Assembly (NCBI GenBank): GCA_937930695.1
Contig: CALHCB010000036.1
Coordinates: 1-38,883, forward strand
DNA: 38,883 nucleotides
Direction: 5' to 3'
DNA from: an uncultured Acidimicrobiales bacterium
GTDB lineage: Bacteria; Actinomycetota; Acidimicrobiia; Acidimicrobiales; SZUA-35
Shown here: piece by piece, positions 17,922-26,216 of the stretch
Layout of the letters: every line of letters starts with the position of its first letter
How positions within the stretch are numbered: the first letter of the stretch is position 1
Notes under the pieces: generated by a model
Told to the model about the DNA's origin: nothing
Seen by the model: only the letters and a program-made list of their open reading frames with translations
Databases searched by the model: none
Made by a program: the position numbers and the translations under genes

Positions 17922-18848
17922 TCAGAAGTAGCCCTCCCGCTTCTTCTCTTCCATCGAACCGGACTGGTCGTAGTCGATAACGCGACCTTCGCGCTCTGAT
18001 CGAGTTGCCAAGAGCATCTCTTGAATGATCTGAGGCATCGTGTCGGCAGTTGACTCAACTGCGCCCGAAAGGGGGTAGCAGCCGAGCGTGCGGAATCGAA
18101 TCGATCGCATCTCAGGCTTTTCGCCCTCTTCGAACTGGAAGCGGTCGTCATCGACCATGATCAACACGCCGTCGCGTTCAACGACAGGGCGAACCGCTGA
18201 GTAGTAGAGCGGAACGATCTCGATCTCTTCTAGGTGGATGTACTGCCAAACGTCGAGTTCGGTCCAGTTGCTGATCGGGAACACACGGATGCTCTCACCC
18301 TTGTTCACCCGGCCGTTGTAGAGGCTCCACAGCTCTGGTCGCTGGTTCTTAGGATCCCAGCGATGGTTCTTGTCACGGAAGCTGAAGACCCGTTCCTTCG
18401 CTCGTGATTTTTCTTCGTCTCGGCGTGCGCCGCCAAAGGCTGCGTCGTATCCACCCATGTCAAGCGCTTGCTTTAACGCCTGAGTCTTCATCATGTCGGT
18501 GTAGTTCTTCGAGCCGTGATCGAAGGGATTGATGTTCTGATCAAGACCCTCTTGGTTCGTATGACTGATGAGCTCGAAACCGATCTCCTCAGCCATGCGA
18601 TCCCGGAACTTGATCATCTCTTGGAACTTCCACGTGGTGTTCACGTGGAGAAGAGGAAACGGGATCTTGCCCGGAAAGAACGCCTTGCGAGCGAGGTGCA
18701 GAAGGACTGAGGAGTCCTTGCCAATCGAATACAGCATGACGGGTCGCTCAAATTGCGACACGACCTCGCGGATGATCTGGATGCTTTCTGCTTCCAGCTG
18801 CTTCAAGTGGGTCAGCCGCAGCTCTGGCGGCATGGTGGCAGTTGCCAT
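17922..18848 (-). CDS. cysD: Sulfate adenylyltransferase subunit 2
   Basis: The 308-residue protein is the catalytic, ATP-binding subunit of heterodimeric ATP sulfurylase. It has the PP-loop-like [10 protein letters not shown] (41-50), the [22 protein letters not shown] segment, [12 protein letters not shown] and the C-terminal [12 protein letters not shown] typical of CysD. I chose ATG 18848 ([15 protein letters not shown]), the usual CysD N-terminus. A purine-rich AGAAGAAGAGAG upstream can act as Shine-Dalgarno site, and an upstream in-frame start at 18872 is inside that region. It leads the cysD-cysNC-cysC operon, the assimilatory and sulfation branch of sulfur metabolism. No sulfate transporter or PAPS reductase lies in the window. 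Confidence 0.95.
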   Translation of the reverse strand: MATATMPPELRLTHLKQLEAESIQIIREVVSQFERPVMLYSIGKDSSVLLHLARKAFFPGKIPFPLLHVNTTWKFQEMIKFRDRMAEEIGFELISHTNQEGLDQNINPFDHGSKNYTDMMKTQALKQALDMGGYDAAFGGARRDEEKSRAKERVFSFRDKNHRWDPKNQRPELWSLYNGRVNKGESIRVFPISNWTELDVWQYIHLEEIEIVPLYYSAVRPVVERDGVLIMVDDDRFQFEEGEKPEMRSIRFRTLGCYPLSGAVESTADTMPQIIQEMLLATRSEREGRVIDYDQSGSMEEKKREGYF

Positions 18849-18933
18849 GTGAGAACTCTCTTCTTCTTGCAACGGGTAGTTCGGGGATTGACGTGGATGA
18901 CTCTGATGATCTAGTCGGCAGGTCTGCGAGAAA

Positions 18934-18939
18934 CAGTAG
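18934..18939 (-). promoter_or_regulatory. Possible -10 element TACTGT for cysDNC
   Basis: TACTGT on the minus strand lies about 85 bases before cysD, just beyond the hairpin at 18945-18970. This would give an untranslated leader of ~80 bases, the longest in the window. No -35 match is clear. Confidence 0.3.
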
Positions 18940-18944
18940 GGCCT

Positions 18945-18970
18945 GAGACTTGGCCGTCTTGGCCAGTCTC
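18945..18970 (-). terminator. Hairpin after the DUF1996 gene
   Basis: GAGACT-TGGCC / GGCCA-GTCTC form a 10-bp stem with one bulged T around a 5-base loop, 25 bases past the stop of the 18996-20720 gene. It separates that gene from the cysD promoter. There is only a weak T-rich stretch after it. Confidence 0.5.
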
Positions 18971-18995
18971 GAAGGTTCCTCGGCTGGCTGCTTGG

Positions 18996-20720
18996 CTAGG
19001 AACGGTGCGGACCCAGACGAGGGTCCGAAATCTTGTTTGGCCCGTGGTAGCGATCGTCGCTACTGAACGAAGCGAGCTTTTTCGTCGAGCTGTAGGGCCC
19101 GACGTGGCAGCTCACCTGGGCTTGGGTGCAGTTCGTCGTCCATTGGTTGAGCACGTCAGTATTCCAAGCTCCGAACCAGTCCGCGTGGAGGGTGCTGCCA
19201 TTTGGGTTGGTGGCGCCGTGCATGCGGTCCGATGACAGGTACCACTGGTTGGTGCCGCCATCGTGTTCCCAATAGATGTTGTACGTAATGGTAGGAATGA
19301 CTCGGTCGTGCGAACTCGGACATTCTCCCTGGCGCATGTACGCCAGATGGCTCGTGTGATCGCTCGAGTCGAGCCGTCCGTCCCAGCACTCGCCGAATCG
19401 GATCGACGCCTTGACGAAGTCGCCATTCTGGCAGTTCGGGATCGTGTCCGCCTTGCCGTACTCAGAATTGACGTCTCGTCCCTGAGCACACGACCAGGAC
19501 ACCTTCGGGGAACTTGCCGCCTTCGGGGACACCATCATGAGACCAGCGGGGAGCTCTTCGACTCGATCAGGGGTGTCTGTCTTGTAGTAGGCCACGAAGT
19601 CGTAGGGAATTCGCACATCGTTGTTTCCATCGAACAACGCGGGGATCCAGTAGGCCGAGCGATTGAGCTCGCCCCCTTGGCAGCTCCCTCCACCGCTGTT
19701 CATCAGGCTCTGATAGTTGCTTGCGGCATCAGCTTCGGTGTTGCCGAAGTACATATGCAGGTGAGCGGCTCCGGACTGGCCCGGATACACGATCGGATCG
19801 TCGTAGCTCAGGTGAGAGAACTGACACCGGGTCCTGAACTGCCCCTGGGACTTGTGCGGGGTCAGTGAGCCCGTGAAGGGCTGTGACAATGCATCGACGT
19901 TGAGCTGGGCAGACGGAACGTCGGCGAAGTTTGCGCTGATTGCCGAGTTCGACAGATCACCAAGCGAGCCTGCTGCCGGCATGTGGTTCTGCTGCTGCAG
20001 CGTCGTCGTCGGCTTCGCCGTGGTGGTGGGCTTGGCAGTCGTCGTCGGTTTCGCTGTGGTGGTGGGCTTGGCGGTCGTTGTCGGTTTCGCTGTGGTGGTG
20101 GGCTTCACCGTCGAATTCTGTTGGGTCGTTGATGAGCTCGGGATTGTCGAAGTGCGTTGGGTTGTCGATGGAGGCGCAGTGCTCGTCGGCTTCACGGTCG
20201 CAACGGGTACCTCATCACTGTCCGACACCGGCGAGTTCGTGATCGTGGAGGGGCTCTTCGTACCGGTCGACTGGGGGGTCTTGGTCTTGGGGTTGGCACT
20301 CGTGCCGACGGTCTTGCCAGTACTTCCGGAGGCGACGGTGGTGGAGGGTGCTCCAGCGGTAGCTCCATTGTTCTGCGAGGAAGTTGGAGGAGTACTCGAG
20401 ACAGTGGTGCCAGAGTCCTGCTGGTTTGGTGGTGACGTTTCTTCCGATGTTGTCCCGAGGACCTCGTCGTCACGGACGTTTCCGGCCGGCGCCCATTCGA
20501 GAGGCTCAGTCTGAACATCAGGGTCGCCGGCTGGCGAAGATTCGATGGGGGCGGGGTCGAGATACGCCATGCGGTCAGGGACCACAAGCTGAGGTATCGA
20601 GCCGCTGGCTACTCCCCCGTTGTCATCGTTCGTGTTCGTTCCGAAGAACCAAAACCCACCGAGAACAAGCATCAGGGCCGCCGCACCACAGAGGAGCCCA
20701 AGGACTCTTCGTTTCGCCAT
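18996..20720 (-). CDS. Secreted/anchored DUF1996 protein with Thr-Pro-Lys linker
   Basis: The 574-residue protein begins MAKRR followed by a ~20-residue hydrophobic segment, a signal peptide or N-terminal membrane anchor. Residues ~35-245 are a low-complexity Ser/Thr/Pro linker ending in six KPTTT units, like stalks that span cell walls and are often O-mannosylated in actinobacteria. The C-terminal ~310 residues match DUF1996: CQFSHLSYDDPIVYPGQSGAAHLHMYFGN, YWIPALFDG, a YNIYWEHDGG segment and a DGRLDSSDHTSHLAY block. His and Asp richness hints at metal or carbohydrate contacts, but the family's function is unknown to me. It is the only gene between two minus-strand genes and may have its own promoter in the 74-base gap upstream. 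Confidence 0.88.
   Translation of the reverse strand: MAKRRVLGLLCGAAALMLVLGGFWFFGTNTNDDNGGVASGSIPQLVVPDRMAYLDPAPIESSPAGDPDVQTEPLEWAPAGNVRDDEVLGTTSEETSPPNQQDSGTTVSSTPPTSSQNNGATAGAPSTTVASGSTGKTVGTSANPKTKTPQSTGTKSPSTITNSPVSDSDEVPVATVKPTSTAPPSTTQRTSTIPSSSTTQQNSTVKPTTTAKPTTTAKPTTTAKPTTTAKPTTTAKPTTTLQQQNHMPAAGSLGDLSNSAISANFADVPSAQLNVDALSQPFTGSLTPHKSQGQFRTRCQFSHLSYDDPIVYPGQSGAAHLHMYFGNTEADAASNYQSLMNSGGGSCQGGELNRSAYWIPALFDGNNDVRIPYDFVAYYKTDTPDRVEELPAGLMMVSPKAASSPKVSWSCAQGRDVNSEYGKADTIPNCQNGDFVKASIRFGECWDGRLDSSDHTSHLAYMRQGECPSSHDRVIPTITYNIYWEHDGGTNQWYLSSDRMHGATNPNGSTLHADWFGAWNTDVLNQWTTNCTQAQVSCHVGPYSSTKKLASFSSDDRYHGPNKISDPRLGPHRS
20002..20106 (-). repeat. In-frame 18-base tandem repeat encoding KPTTTA units
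   Basis: Six copies of an 18-base unit coding KPTTTA lie end to end in the linker of the DUF1996 gene. Alternate copies are most alike at the DNA level, which points to a 36-base duplication unit. The copy number can be expected to vary between strains. Confidence 0.85.
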
Positions 20721-20743
20721 GACCAGTTTCTTCGACTGGATGG

Positions 20744-20764
20744 CCGCGATGCTTGAGCATGCGG
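20744..20764 (-). terminator. Weak hairpin after the glutamine-synthetase-like gene
   Basis: CCGC-g-ATGCT / AGCAT-GCGG gives a 9-bp stem with one bulge and a 2-base loop, 31 bases past the stop of the minus-strand gene. No T run follows. Confidence 0.35.
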
Positions 20765-20794
20765 TTCAGCAGATTGATAGTTCGTCGGCCTTGC

Positions 20795-22132
20795 CTAGAT
20801 GCGCTCGAAGTATCTCTGCATCTCCCAATCGGTGACTGCGGACGCGAACGCGGCTAACTCGCTTCGATGGAAGTGGGAGTAATGACCGACCACCTCCGCT
20901 CCGAGCAATCGAATTGTCTCCTCGCCATCAAACGCAGCAACTGCGTCGTGGAGGGATGCCGCGACCGGTTCCGCGTCGGACTCATAGGCGTCGCCTATCA
21001 GTTCATCTGGAGGCTCGATACGCGATCGAATCCCGTCAAGGCCAGCAGCGATCGAGGCGGCGTATGCGAGATAGGGATTGACATCTGCCCCCGCTATACG
21101 GCATTCAATTCGCCGGGACGAGCCGGTCCCAACGATCCGAAAGCCTGCCGTTCGATTATCTGTCGACCACGCAATCTTTGTGGGTGCCCACGACTGGTCA
21201 GCGAATCGTTTGTAGGAGTTCACGGTCGGAGCAAAACACGGCATCAGCGCCGAAATGTGGCGCATCCAGCCACCGAGAAACCATCGGAACTCCTCGGTTG
21301 CTGAGCCGTCCTCGTTCGAGAACACGTTCCGTCCGTCAGCCCACAAACTCAGATGAATGTGACAGCTGTTGCCGGGTTGGGTGGCATCTGGCTTTGCCAT
21401 GAAGGTGACGCTGACCTGTTGCTGATCAGCGAGCTCCTTCATGCCCTGCTTCATCACGACATGGCGATCGGCCATCGTGAGCGCCTCGGCGAACCGGATG
21501 TTCAACTCGTGTTGCCCGACCGCGGCCTCACCCTTGGAATTCTCTACCGGCACATCTGAGGCGGCCAACGCTCGACGAGCGGCGCCGACGTAGTCCTCTA
21601 CCCGTGCTGCTTGGAGAAGGTGATAGTCCTCGACGTACCACCCGGCGGCCTCGAGATCCCGATAGCCCTTCTGATTTGCTGCCCGATAAGAGTCACGAAA
21701 GAGGAAGAACTCCAGTTCCGAAGCAGCCATGACCTCATAGCCGAGCTCGTCCGCCGCCTCGATTTGTTGGCGCAAGATGGATCTGGGTGCAACCGGGACC
21801 AGCTCGTGGTTCTTGTCGTGAACGTCGCACAACACGAGCGCCGTGCGATCGGTCCAGCCTGCTCGCCGAAGTGTGGTGAGATCCGGAACCAGATGGACAT
21901 CCCCATAGCCTCCCTGCCAATTCGCGAAGGCATACCCGGGGACGGGCTCCATTTCCATGTCGACCGTCAGCAGATAGTCACACGCGTGGGTCCCGTCGGT
22001 GAGTGCTGAGTCGAGGAAGAAGCTCGCATCGAATCGTTTGCCAACCAACCGGCCGTAGTGATCGGTGAACCCGACGACGACGCAGTCGATGCTCCCGGCG
22101 CCGACTTCGGTTTTCAGCTCTTCGGGTGTCAT
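20795..22132 (-). CDS. Glutamine synthetase family protein (gamma-glutamyl-polyamine/amine ligase-like)
   Basis: The 445-residue protein has the glutamine synthetase fold: a beta-grasp N-domain, then the catalytic domain with ASELEFFLF, the GQHELNIRF metal site, the CHIHLSLW nucleotide and metal histidines, NSYKRF and the glutamate-site block RIECRIAGADVNPYLAY. It lacks the adenylylation-loop Tyr region and is closer to PuuA/GlnA4-type ligases, which couple glutamate to polyamines or other amines, than to housekeeping GlnA. The actual amine is unknown. ATG 22132 is favoured over ATG 22144 because CATGCT ends 7 bases before it, consistent with a leaderless message. It diverges from recQ and has no pathway partners beside it. 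Confidence 0.88.
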   Translation of the reverse strand: MTPEELKTEVGAGSIDCVVVGFTDHYGRLVGKRFDASFFLDSALTDGTHACDYLLTVDMEMEPVPGYAFANWQGGYGDVHLVPDLTTLRRAGWTDRTALVLCDVHDKNHELVPVAPRSILRQQIEAADELGYEVMAASELEFFLFRDSYRAANQKGYRDLEAAGWYVEDYHLLQAARVEDYVGAARRALAASDVPVENSKGEAAVGQHELNIRFAEALTMADRHVVMKQGMKELADQQQVSVTFMAKPDATQPGNSCHIHLSLWADGRNVFSNEDGSATEEFRWFLGGWMRHISALMPCFAPTVNSYKRFADQSWAPTKIAWSTDNRTAGFRIVGTGSSRRIECRIAGADVNPYLAYAASIAAGLDGIRSRIEPPDELIGDAYESDAEPVAASLHDAVAAFDGEETIRLLGAEVVGHYSHFHRSELAAFASAVTDWEMQRYFERI

Positions 22133-22139
22133 GGTGCAA

Positions 22140-22145
22140 AGCATG
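22140..22145 (-). promoter_or_regulatory. Possible -10 element CATGCT for the glutamine-synthetase-like gene
   Basis: CATGCT on the minus strand ends 7 bases before the ATG at 22132. It overlaps the competing ATG at 22144, which decides the start in favour of 22132. Confidence 0.4.
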
Positions 22146-22213
22146 CCTCACCGAACGTGGCGAGTTGTGATTCCGGTTCAGTCGACGGACTCATCGCTGT
22201 CAGTGAAGACCGC

Positions 22214-22219
22214 TACGGT
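22214..22219 (+). promoter_or_regulatory. -10 element TACGGT for recQ (leaderless)
   Basis: TACGGT ends exactly 6 bases before ATG 22226. The identical hexamer and spacing occur at 36816 on the other strand, and the same hexamer lies before the TetR gene. Confidence 0.65.
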
Positions 22220-22225
22220 CCAGCC

Positions 22226-24331
22226 ATGCAGACTGAGCCACCGCGGCCAACCGCGCTCGAGGTCGAAGCGGAACTGACCGCTCACGTTCAGGCGTTGGCA
22301 GGGCCACACGCGATCCCGCGGCCTGAACAGTTGGCTGCGGTGACTGCCGTTGTTGCCGAGCGGCAGCGAACGCTGCTGGTGGCTCGAACCGGTTTCGGAA
22401 AGTCAGCGGTGTATTTCTCGGCGACGCGGATGCTTCGAGATAGAGGATGGGGCCCAACCGTCGTTGTGTCGCCGTTGCTGGCACTCATGCGCGATCAGGT
22501 TGCTGCCGCCGAGAAGCTCGGCCTCGCTGCGGTCACGATCAACTCGTCCAACGTGGATGGATGGAACGACATCGAGGCTCGAATCAACGCCGACGAAATC
22601 GACCTGCTGCTCATTGCACCCGAGCGTCTTGCCAATCCTGGATTTCGACGACGGGTTTTCGACACGCTGCAAAGTCGAGCATTCGCTCTGGTTTGCGACG
22701 AGGCGCATTGCATCTCGGACTGGGGGCATGACTTCCGTCCGGACTACCGGCGACTTCGTCAACTGCTTTCCGATCTGCCCAGTTGGACTCCCGTGCTCGC
22801 CACGACGGCAACCGCCAACCAGCGAGTCACCGACGACGTGGCCGCTCAGCTGGGTGACGACACCTTGGTGCTTCGCACCTCGCTGGATCGAGAATCCCTG
22901 CACCTTTCTGTCGTGGACCTCCCTGACGACGGACATCGGCTGGCGTGGCTTGCCGAAACCATTGACCAGCTCCCCGGGTCGGGCATCATCTATTGCCTCA
23001 CCGTTGCCCAGGCAGAAACGACGGCGGCGTGGCTGCGTTCACGGGGTCACGACGTCGCGGCATATGCCGGATCGGTCGAGCCCGAGCAGCGCCTTGTGTT
23101 GGAAGATCGTCTCAAGGCGAACGATCTCAAGGCCCTGGTGGCGACATCGGCTCTCGGGATGGGGTTCGACAAGGGCGACCTCGCCTTCTGTGTCCACTTG
23201 GGTCTCCCTCCGAGCCCCGTGGCGTACTACCAACAGATTGGACGAGCGGGCCGCAATCTCGACGAAGCCCAGGTCATCGCAGTGCCGCGCCCGATCGAAG
23301 ATGCCGCGGTGTGGCGTTGGTTTGAATCGGTGGCGTTGCCTTCAGAAGCAGTGTGCCAGTCCGCTCTCGATCAACTGAACCCCTTTGAGCCAGCGTCGAT
23401 CGCCAACTTGGAGCGATGGGTGAACCTGGGCCGAAATCGCCTCTCGACCCTTCTGAACATCCTCGAAGTCGACGGTGCGGTCGAACGTGTTGGTAGCGGA
23501 TGGATTCGTACCGAAAATGCGTGGAACTACAACCACGAGCTGGCGGAGACGCTGACCTCGCTTCGTCGAGCTGAATCAACCCAGATGCTCGATTGGGCAT
23601 CGCTGCAGACCTGCCGTCTCCGGTACCTCCGGGAGGCGTTGGACGATCACGAGGCCGTCGACTGCGGTCGATGTGATCGCTGCACCGACCATACGTGGTC
23701 CCATGCTCCGGACCGTGAGCTCGTCGCAACGGCCACCAACCTGTTGCGAGGGGGCGATGTCCAGATCGATGCTCGCAAACAGTGGCCGACCGGGCTTGCG
23801 GCACCGAAGGGCCGGATCAAGCCAGAGAACCAGAATCAGACAGGCCGAGCGCTTGCAAGAGTCGGCGATGGTGGTTGGAACCCGCTGGTTGAAGGTCTTC
23901 TCGACGGGAGCACCACTGAGGTCACCGACGCGATGCTGAGCGCCTGCGCTGGAGTGCTCAAGCGATGGAACTGGGATGCTCGGCCGCTTTGGATTTGCCC
24001 GATGCCTTCACGACGGAACCAACAGCTGATCGACGACGTCGCAGAAGGTCTCGGAACGCTTGGCAAGTTGCCGGTTCATCGACCTGTGGTGATGACGGCA
24101 ACCGATGACTTCTATCAAGCCGAGCAGCAGAATTCGGCCCACCAGGTCGAGCACGTGTGGGGCCGACTCGCCATCGATCCCGCGGCGATGCCGGGGCCCG
24201 ACCTCCTCAACGGGCCTGTCCTGCTCATCGACGATGAAGTCGACAGCCGATGGACCTTGACCGTTGCCGGTTTCTGTCTGCTCGAAGCTGGTAGCGGGCC
24301 GGTGCTGCCCTTTGCACTGCGGTCTCGATAG
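22226..24331 (+). CDS. recQ: RecQ-family ATP-dependent DNA helicase with C-terminal phosphoribosyltransferase-like domain
   Basis: The 701-residue protein unwinds DNA 3'-5' in repair and recombination. Motif I is ARTGFGKS (53-60), motif II DEAH in CDEAHCISDWGHDFRPDY, motif III ATTATAN, motif VI QQIGRAGRN. A zinc-binding cluster with the cysteines of CRLRYL and CGRCDRC follows near 465-490. No HRDC domain is seen. Instead the last ~110 residues contain WICPMPSRRNQQL and GPVLLIDDEVDSRWTL, which resemble a type I phosphoribosyltransferase PRPP loop of the ComF kind. ATG 22226 was chosen from the TACGGT element; the frame continues upstream into non-homologous sequence. Similar RecQ-PRT fusions are, as I recall, common in actinobacteria. 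Confidence 0.92.
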   Translation: MQTEPPRPTALEVEAELTAHVQALAGPHAIPRPEQLAAVTAVVAERQRTLLVARTGFGKSAVYFSATRMLRDRGWGPTVVVSPLLALMRDQVAAAEKLGLAAVTINSSNVDGWNDIEARINADEIDLLLIAPERLANPGFRRRVFDTLQSRAFALVCDEAHCISDWGHDFRPDYRRLRQLLSDLPSWTPVLATTATANQRVTDDVAAQLGDDTLVLRTSLDRESLHLSVVDLPDDGHRLAWLAETIDQLPGSGIIYCLTVAQAETTAAWLRSRGHDVAAYAGSVEPEQRLVLEDRLKANDLKALVATSALGMGFDKGDLAFCVHLGLPPSPVAYYQQIGRAGRNLDEAQVIAVPRPIEDAAVWRWFESVALPSEAVCQSALDQLNPFEPASIANLERWVNLGRNRLSTLLNILEVDGAVERVGSGWIRTENAWNYNHELAETLTSLRRAESTQMLDWASLQTCRLRYLREALDDHEAVDCGRCDRCTDHTWSHAPDRELVATATNLLRGGDVQIDARKQWPTGLAAPKGRIKPENQNQTGRALARVGDGGWNPLVEGLLDGSTTEVTDAMLSACAGVLKRWNWDARPLWICPMPSRRNQQLIDDVAEGLGTLGKLPVHRPVVMTATDDFYQAEQQNSAHQVEHVWGRLAIDPAAMPGPDLLNGPVLLIDDEVDSRWTLTVAGFCLLEAGSGPVLPFALRSR

Positions 24332-24334
24332 AGC

Positions 24335-24354
24335 GCCTGAGTCGAAGTGCAGGC
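24335..24354. terminator. Weak hairpin between recQ and the DmdA-like gene
   Basis: GCCTG / CAGGC pair perfectly across a 10-base loop in the 25-base gap between two converging genes. The stem is only 5 bp, so this is tentative. Confidence 0.3.
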
Positions 24355-24356
24355 CT

Positions 24357-25481
24357 CTACAGAAACGGCAGCTCGGTAATCGTGGCCTGTCGGGTGCCGG
24401 TTGGTGACTCAACGGTCACTGGTTGACCCGCTGCAACCGTCGTTGATGCGATTTGGGCGATGGCGATGGTCTTCCCGAGAGCAGGTGAATCAACGATGGC
24501 GCTCATCGTTCCCACGGGCTGGCCTTCTTGAAGCACAGTGGTTCGTTCATCCAAGGGCCACGCGTCGGCACCGGTCGTTCCGTTCGTCGGGTCCTCGAGA
24601 ATGAGGCCCACGAGCAAACGCTGCGGGCCCTCCGTCCGGATCTGTTGCAGCGCAGACTTCCCGATGTAGTCCACCTCGCACTCGGTGTCGACGTACTTGG
24701 CGAGGCCGCACTCGAATGGGTTGGAGTCAGGTGTGTTGTCGCCTCCGTAGGAGAGAAGTCCGCTCTCGACTCGTTCGACATGGTTCGGGGCAGCTGGGCC
24801 GATGCCATAGGCCTCCCCGGCGGCCCACACCTGGTCCCACAGTTCGTTGCCACGACTGCTGTCTTGCAGGAACAGTTCGAAACCGCCCTGCTTACTCCAT
24901 CCCGAGCGGCAAACGACCACTGGAATACCGTCAAGCTCAGTCTCGGCGAACCAGAAGTACTTCAAACCGCGTACCCAGTCACCGAACAGTTCAGCGACGA
25001 GATCTGTTGCCTTGGGGCCCTGAATGGCGAGAGGGCTGGCATCGGGCTCGCACACCTCAACGTCGAATCCACGCTCGGCTGCTACGGCCCGTGCCCACAT
25101 GAGCACGTCACTGTCCGCGATCGAGAACCAGTAGCGGCCGTCGAGCTTCAGGAGCACGGGATCGTTGATGAGCCGACCGCGGTGATCGCACATGGCGACG
25201 TACTTGCCCTGTCCGACCACCATCTTCGACAGATCACGGGCCGTCAGGTACTGCACACAGGCATCGGCGTCGGGGCCCGAGATCTCGACCTGACGTTCAC
25301 AGGAGACGTCCCAGATCGTCACGCCCGTCTTCAGCCGCTGATATTCGCCGGCGAGATCGCCGAACGTAAGTGGCAACATCATCTTGTTGTAGACCGTGAA
25401 GGTCGCAACACCCGCCCTCACGACCGAGTCGTGAAACGGTGTCTTGCGGATCCTCGGGCTGAGAGTGAGATCAACATTCAC
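24357..25481 (-). CDS. GcvT-family methyltransferase, dimethylsulfoniopropionate demethylase (DmdA)-like
   Basis: The 374-residue protein has the GcvT/DmdA fold, in which a methyl group is passed to tetrahydrofolate. The pattern RIRKTPF, FTVYNKMMLP, IWDVSCERQVEISGPDA, QYLTARDLSKM, INDPVLLKL, YWFSIADSDVLMWA and SPLAIQGPKA follows DmdA proteins more closely than glycine-cleavage T-protein as I remember them. DmdA removes a methyl from the algal osmolyte DMSP to give methylmercaptopropionate. Without alignment, a related demethylase of another betaine-like substrate remains possible. There is no gcvH or gcvP nearby, which argues against glycine cleavage. The GTG start at 25481 is set by TAGATT 6 bases upstream. 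A TetR regulator diverges from the same region. Confidence 0.85.
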   Translation of the reverse strand: MNVDLTLSPRIRKTPFHDSVVRAGVATFTVYNKMMLPLTFGDLAGEYQRLKTGVTIWDVSCERQVEISGPDADACVQYLTARDLSKMVVGQGKYVAMCDHRGRLINDPVLLKLDGRYWFSIADSDVLMWARAVAAERGFDVEVCEPDASPLAIQGPKATDLVAELFGDWVRGLKYFWFAETELDGIPVVVCRSGWSKQGGFELFLQDSSRGNELWDQVWAAGEAYGIGPAAPNHVERVESGLLSYGGDNTPDSNPFECGLAKYVDTECEVDYIGKSALQQIRTEGPQRLLVGLILEDPTNGTTGADAWPLDERTTVLQEGQPVGTMSAIVDSPALGKTIAIAQIASTTVAAGQPVTVESPTGTRQATITELPFL

Positions 25482-25487
25482 GAGGGG

Positions 25488-25493
25488 AATCTA
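25488..25493 (-). promoter_or_regulatory. -10 element TAGATT for the DmdA-like gene (leaderless)
   Basis: TAGATT on the minus strand ends 6 bases before GTG 25481. The palindrome ACGATCGT at 25502-25509 lies in its spacer region and is a candidate operator for the divergent TetR protein, though an 8-bp palindrome is weak evidence. Confidence 0.6.
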
Positions 25494-25630
25494 AACCCTG
25501 AACGATCGTCCGGTTTGACTTTTCGTACAGATTTTCCAAAGGGTGGGAACGGCAAGGTGAGCCGCTGGACGCGCACGGGCCGTGGAGAGAAGCGAATCCC
25601 TCGTCTTTCGCTGTCCGGAGTCCGTGCCAC

Positions 25631-25636
25631 TACGGT
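25631..25636 (+). promoter_or_regulatory. -10 element TACGGT for the TetR gene
   Basis: TACGGT ends 10 bases before ATG 25647 and 1 base before ATG 25638. A start of transcription 6-8 bases downstream would exclude 25638 from the message and leave 25647 nearly leaderless. Confidence 0.5.
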
Positions 25637-25646
25637 TATGAGCCGA

Positions 25647-26216
25647 ATGGCAGACCGCAGCGAAACGACACAAGCGCAGATTCTCGAAGCAGTACGAGCC
25701 GTCATCGTTCGGGAAGGTGTCCAAGGGGCCAGTCTTCGAACAGTGGCCGAGGAAGCTGATGTCTCGCTCGGTCTGCTCAGCTACCACTTCGACGACAAGC
25801 AGACCTTGATCATTGCGGCCTTCCAGCGAGCGACCGACGAACTCCTCGCAACCTCGCTGGATGCGGTCGCAGCCTTCGAGCAACCTCAAGAGCGACTCGC
25901 GGCGTATATCCGGGGTGCCTTTGTCGGCGAATTCCTGGACCTCGAGTATCTCACGTTGCGCATCTCGCTCTGGGCTCTCGCCCGCACCGATCCCGAAATC
26001 GCAGAAGTCGAACATCACCTCGCCACTCGATACCTCGGACGGCTCACTCAACTTCTTCTCGCAGCCGACGCAACGCTGACCGAGTCCGAGGCAGAACGTA
26101 GGGCGACTGACATCGTCGCGACCCAGAATGGACTCTGGCTCCATTGGAGTCGGTTTGCCGACTCAGCGGCGCTGGAACGCGGGCTTGCACGGTGCGAAGC
26201 CATAGCTGCTGGCTGA
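25647..26216 (+). CDS. TetR-family transcriptional regulator
   Basis: The 189-residue protein has an N-terminal TetR DNA-binding domain: TQAQILEAVRAVIV, then the helix-turn-helix GASLRTVAEEADVSLGLLSYHF and the DKQTLIIAAF helix. The C-terminal ligand and dimer domain starts near residue 65. The VSLGLLSYHFDDK form is close to BetI-type regulators, which sense choline or betaine compounds. That fits the divergent DMSP-demethylase-like gene, since DMSP is a betaine analogue, but it is inference. The start is set by the TACGGT element. An in-frame ATG three codons upstream (25638) is the alternative. Its stop abuts the stop of the converging exporter gene with no base between. Confidence 0.88.
   Translation: MADRSETTQAQILEAVRAVIVREGVQGASLRTVAEEADVSLGLLSYHFDDKQTLIIAAFQRATDELLATSLDAVAAFEQPQERLAAYIRGAFVGEFLDLEYLTLRISLWALARTDPEIAEVEHHLATRYLGRLTQLLLAADATLTESEAERRATDIVATQNGLWLHWSRFADSAALERGLARCEAIAAG

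Noticed and set aside
18849-18933. Possible riboswitch in the cysD leader
   Set aside because: I could not draw a conserved SAM-type or other known fold; only a terminator hairpin of the preceding gene lies upstream.
20002-20106. Regular repeats that could be taken for a CRISPR array
   Set aside because: The units are contiguous, have no spacers and encode an in-frame KPTTTA linker.
25502-25509. ACGATCGT as a proven TetR operator
   Set aside because: It is only an 8-bp palindrome, too short to claim as an operator without a second half-site; kept as a remark.
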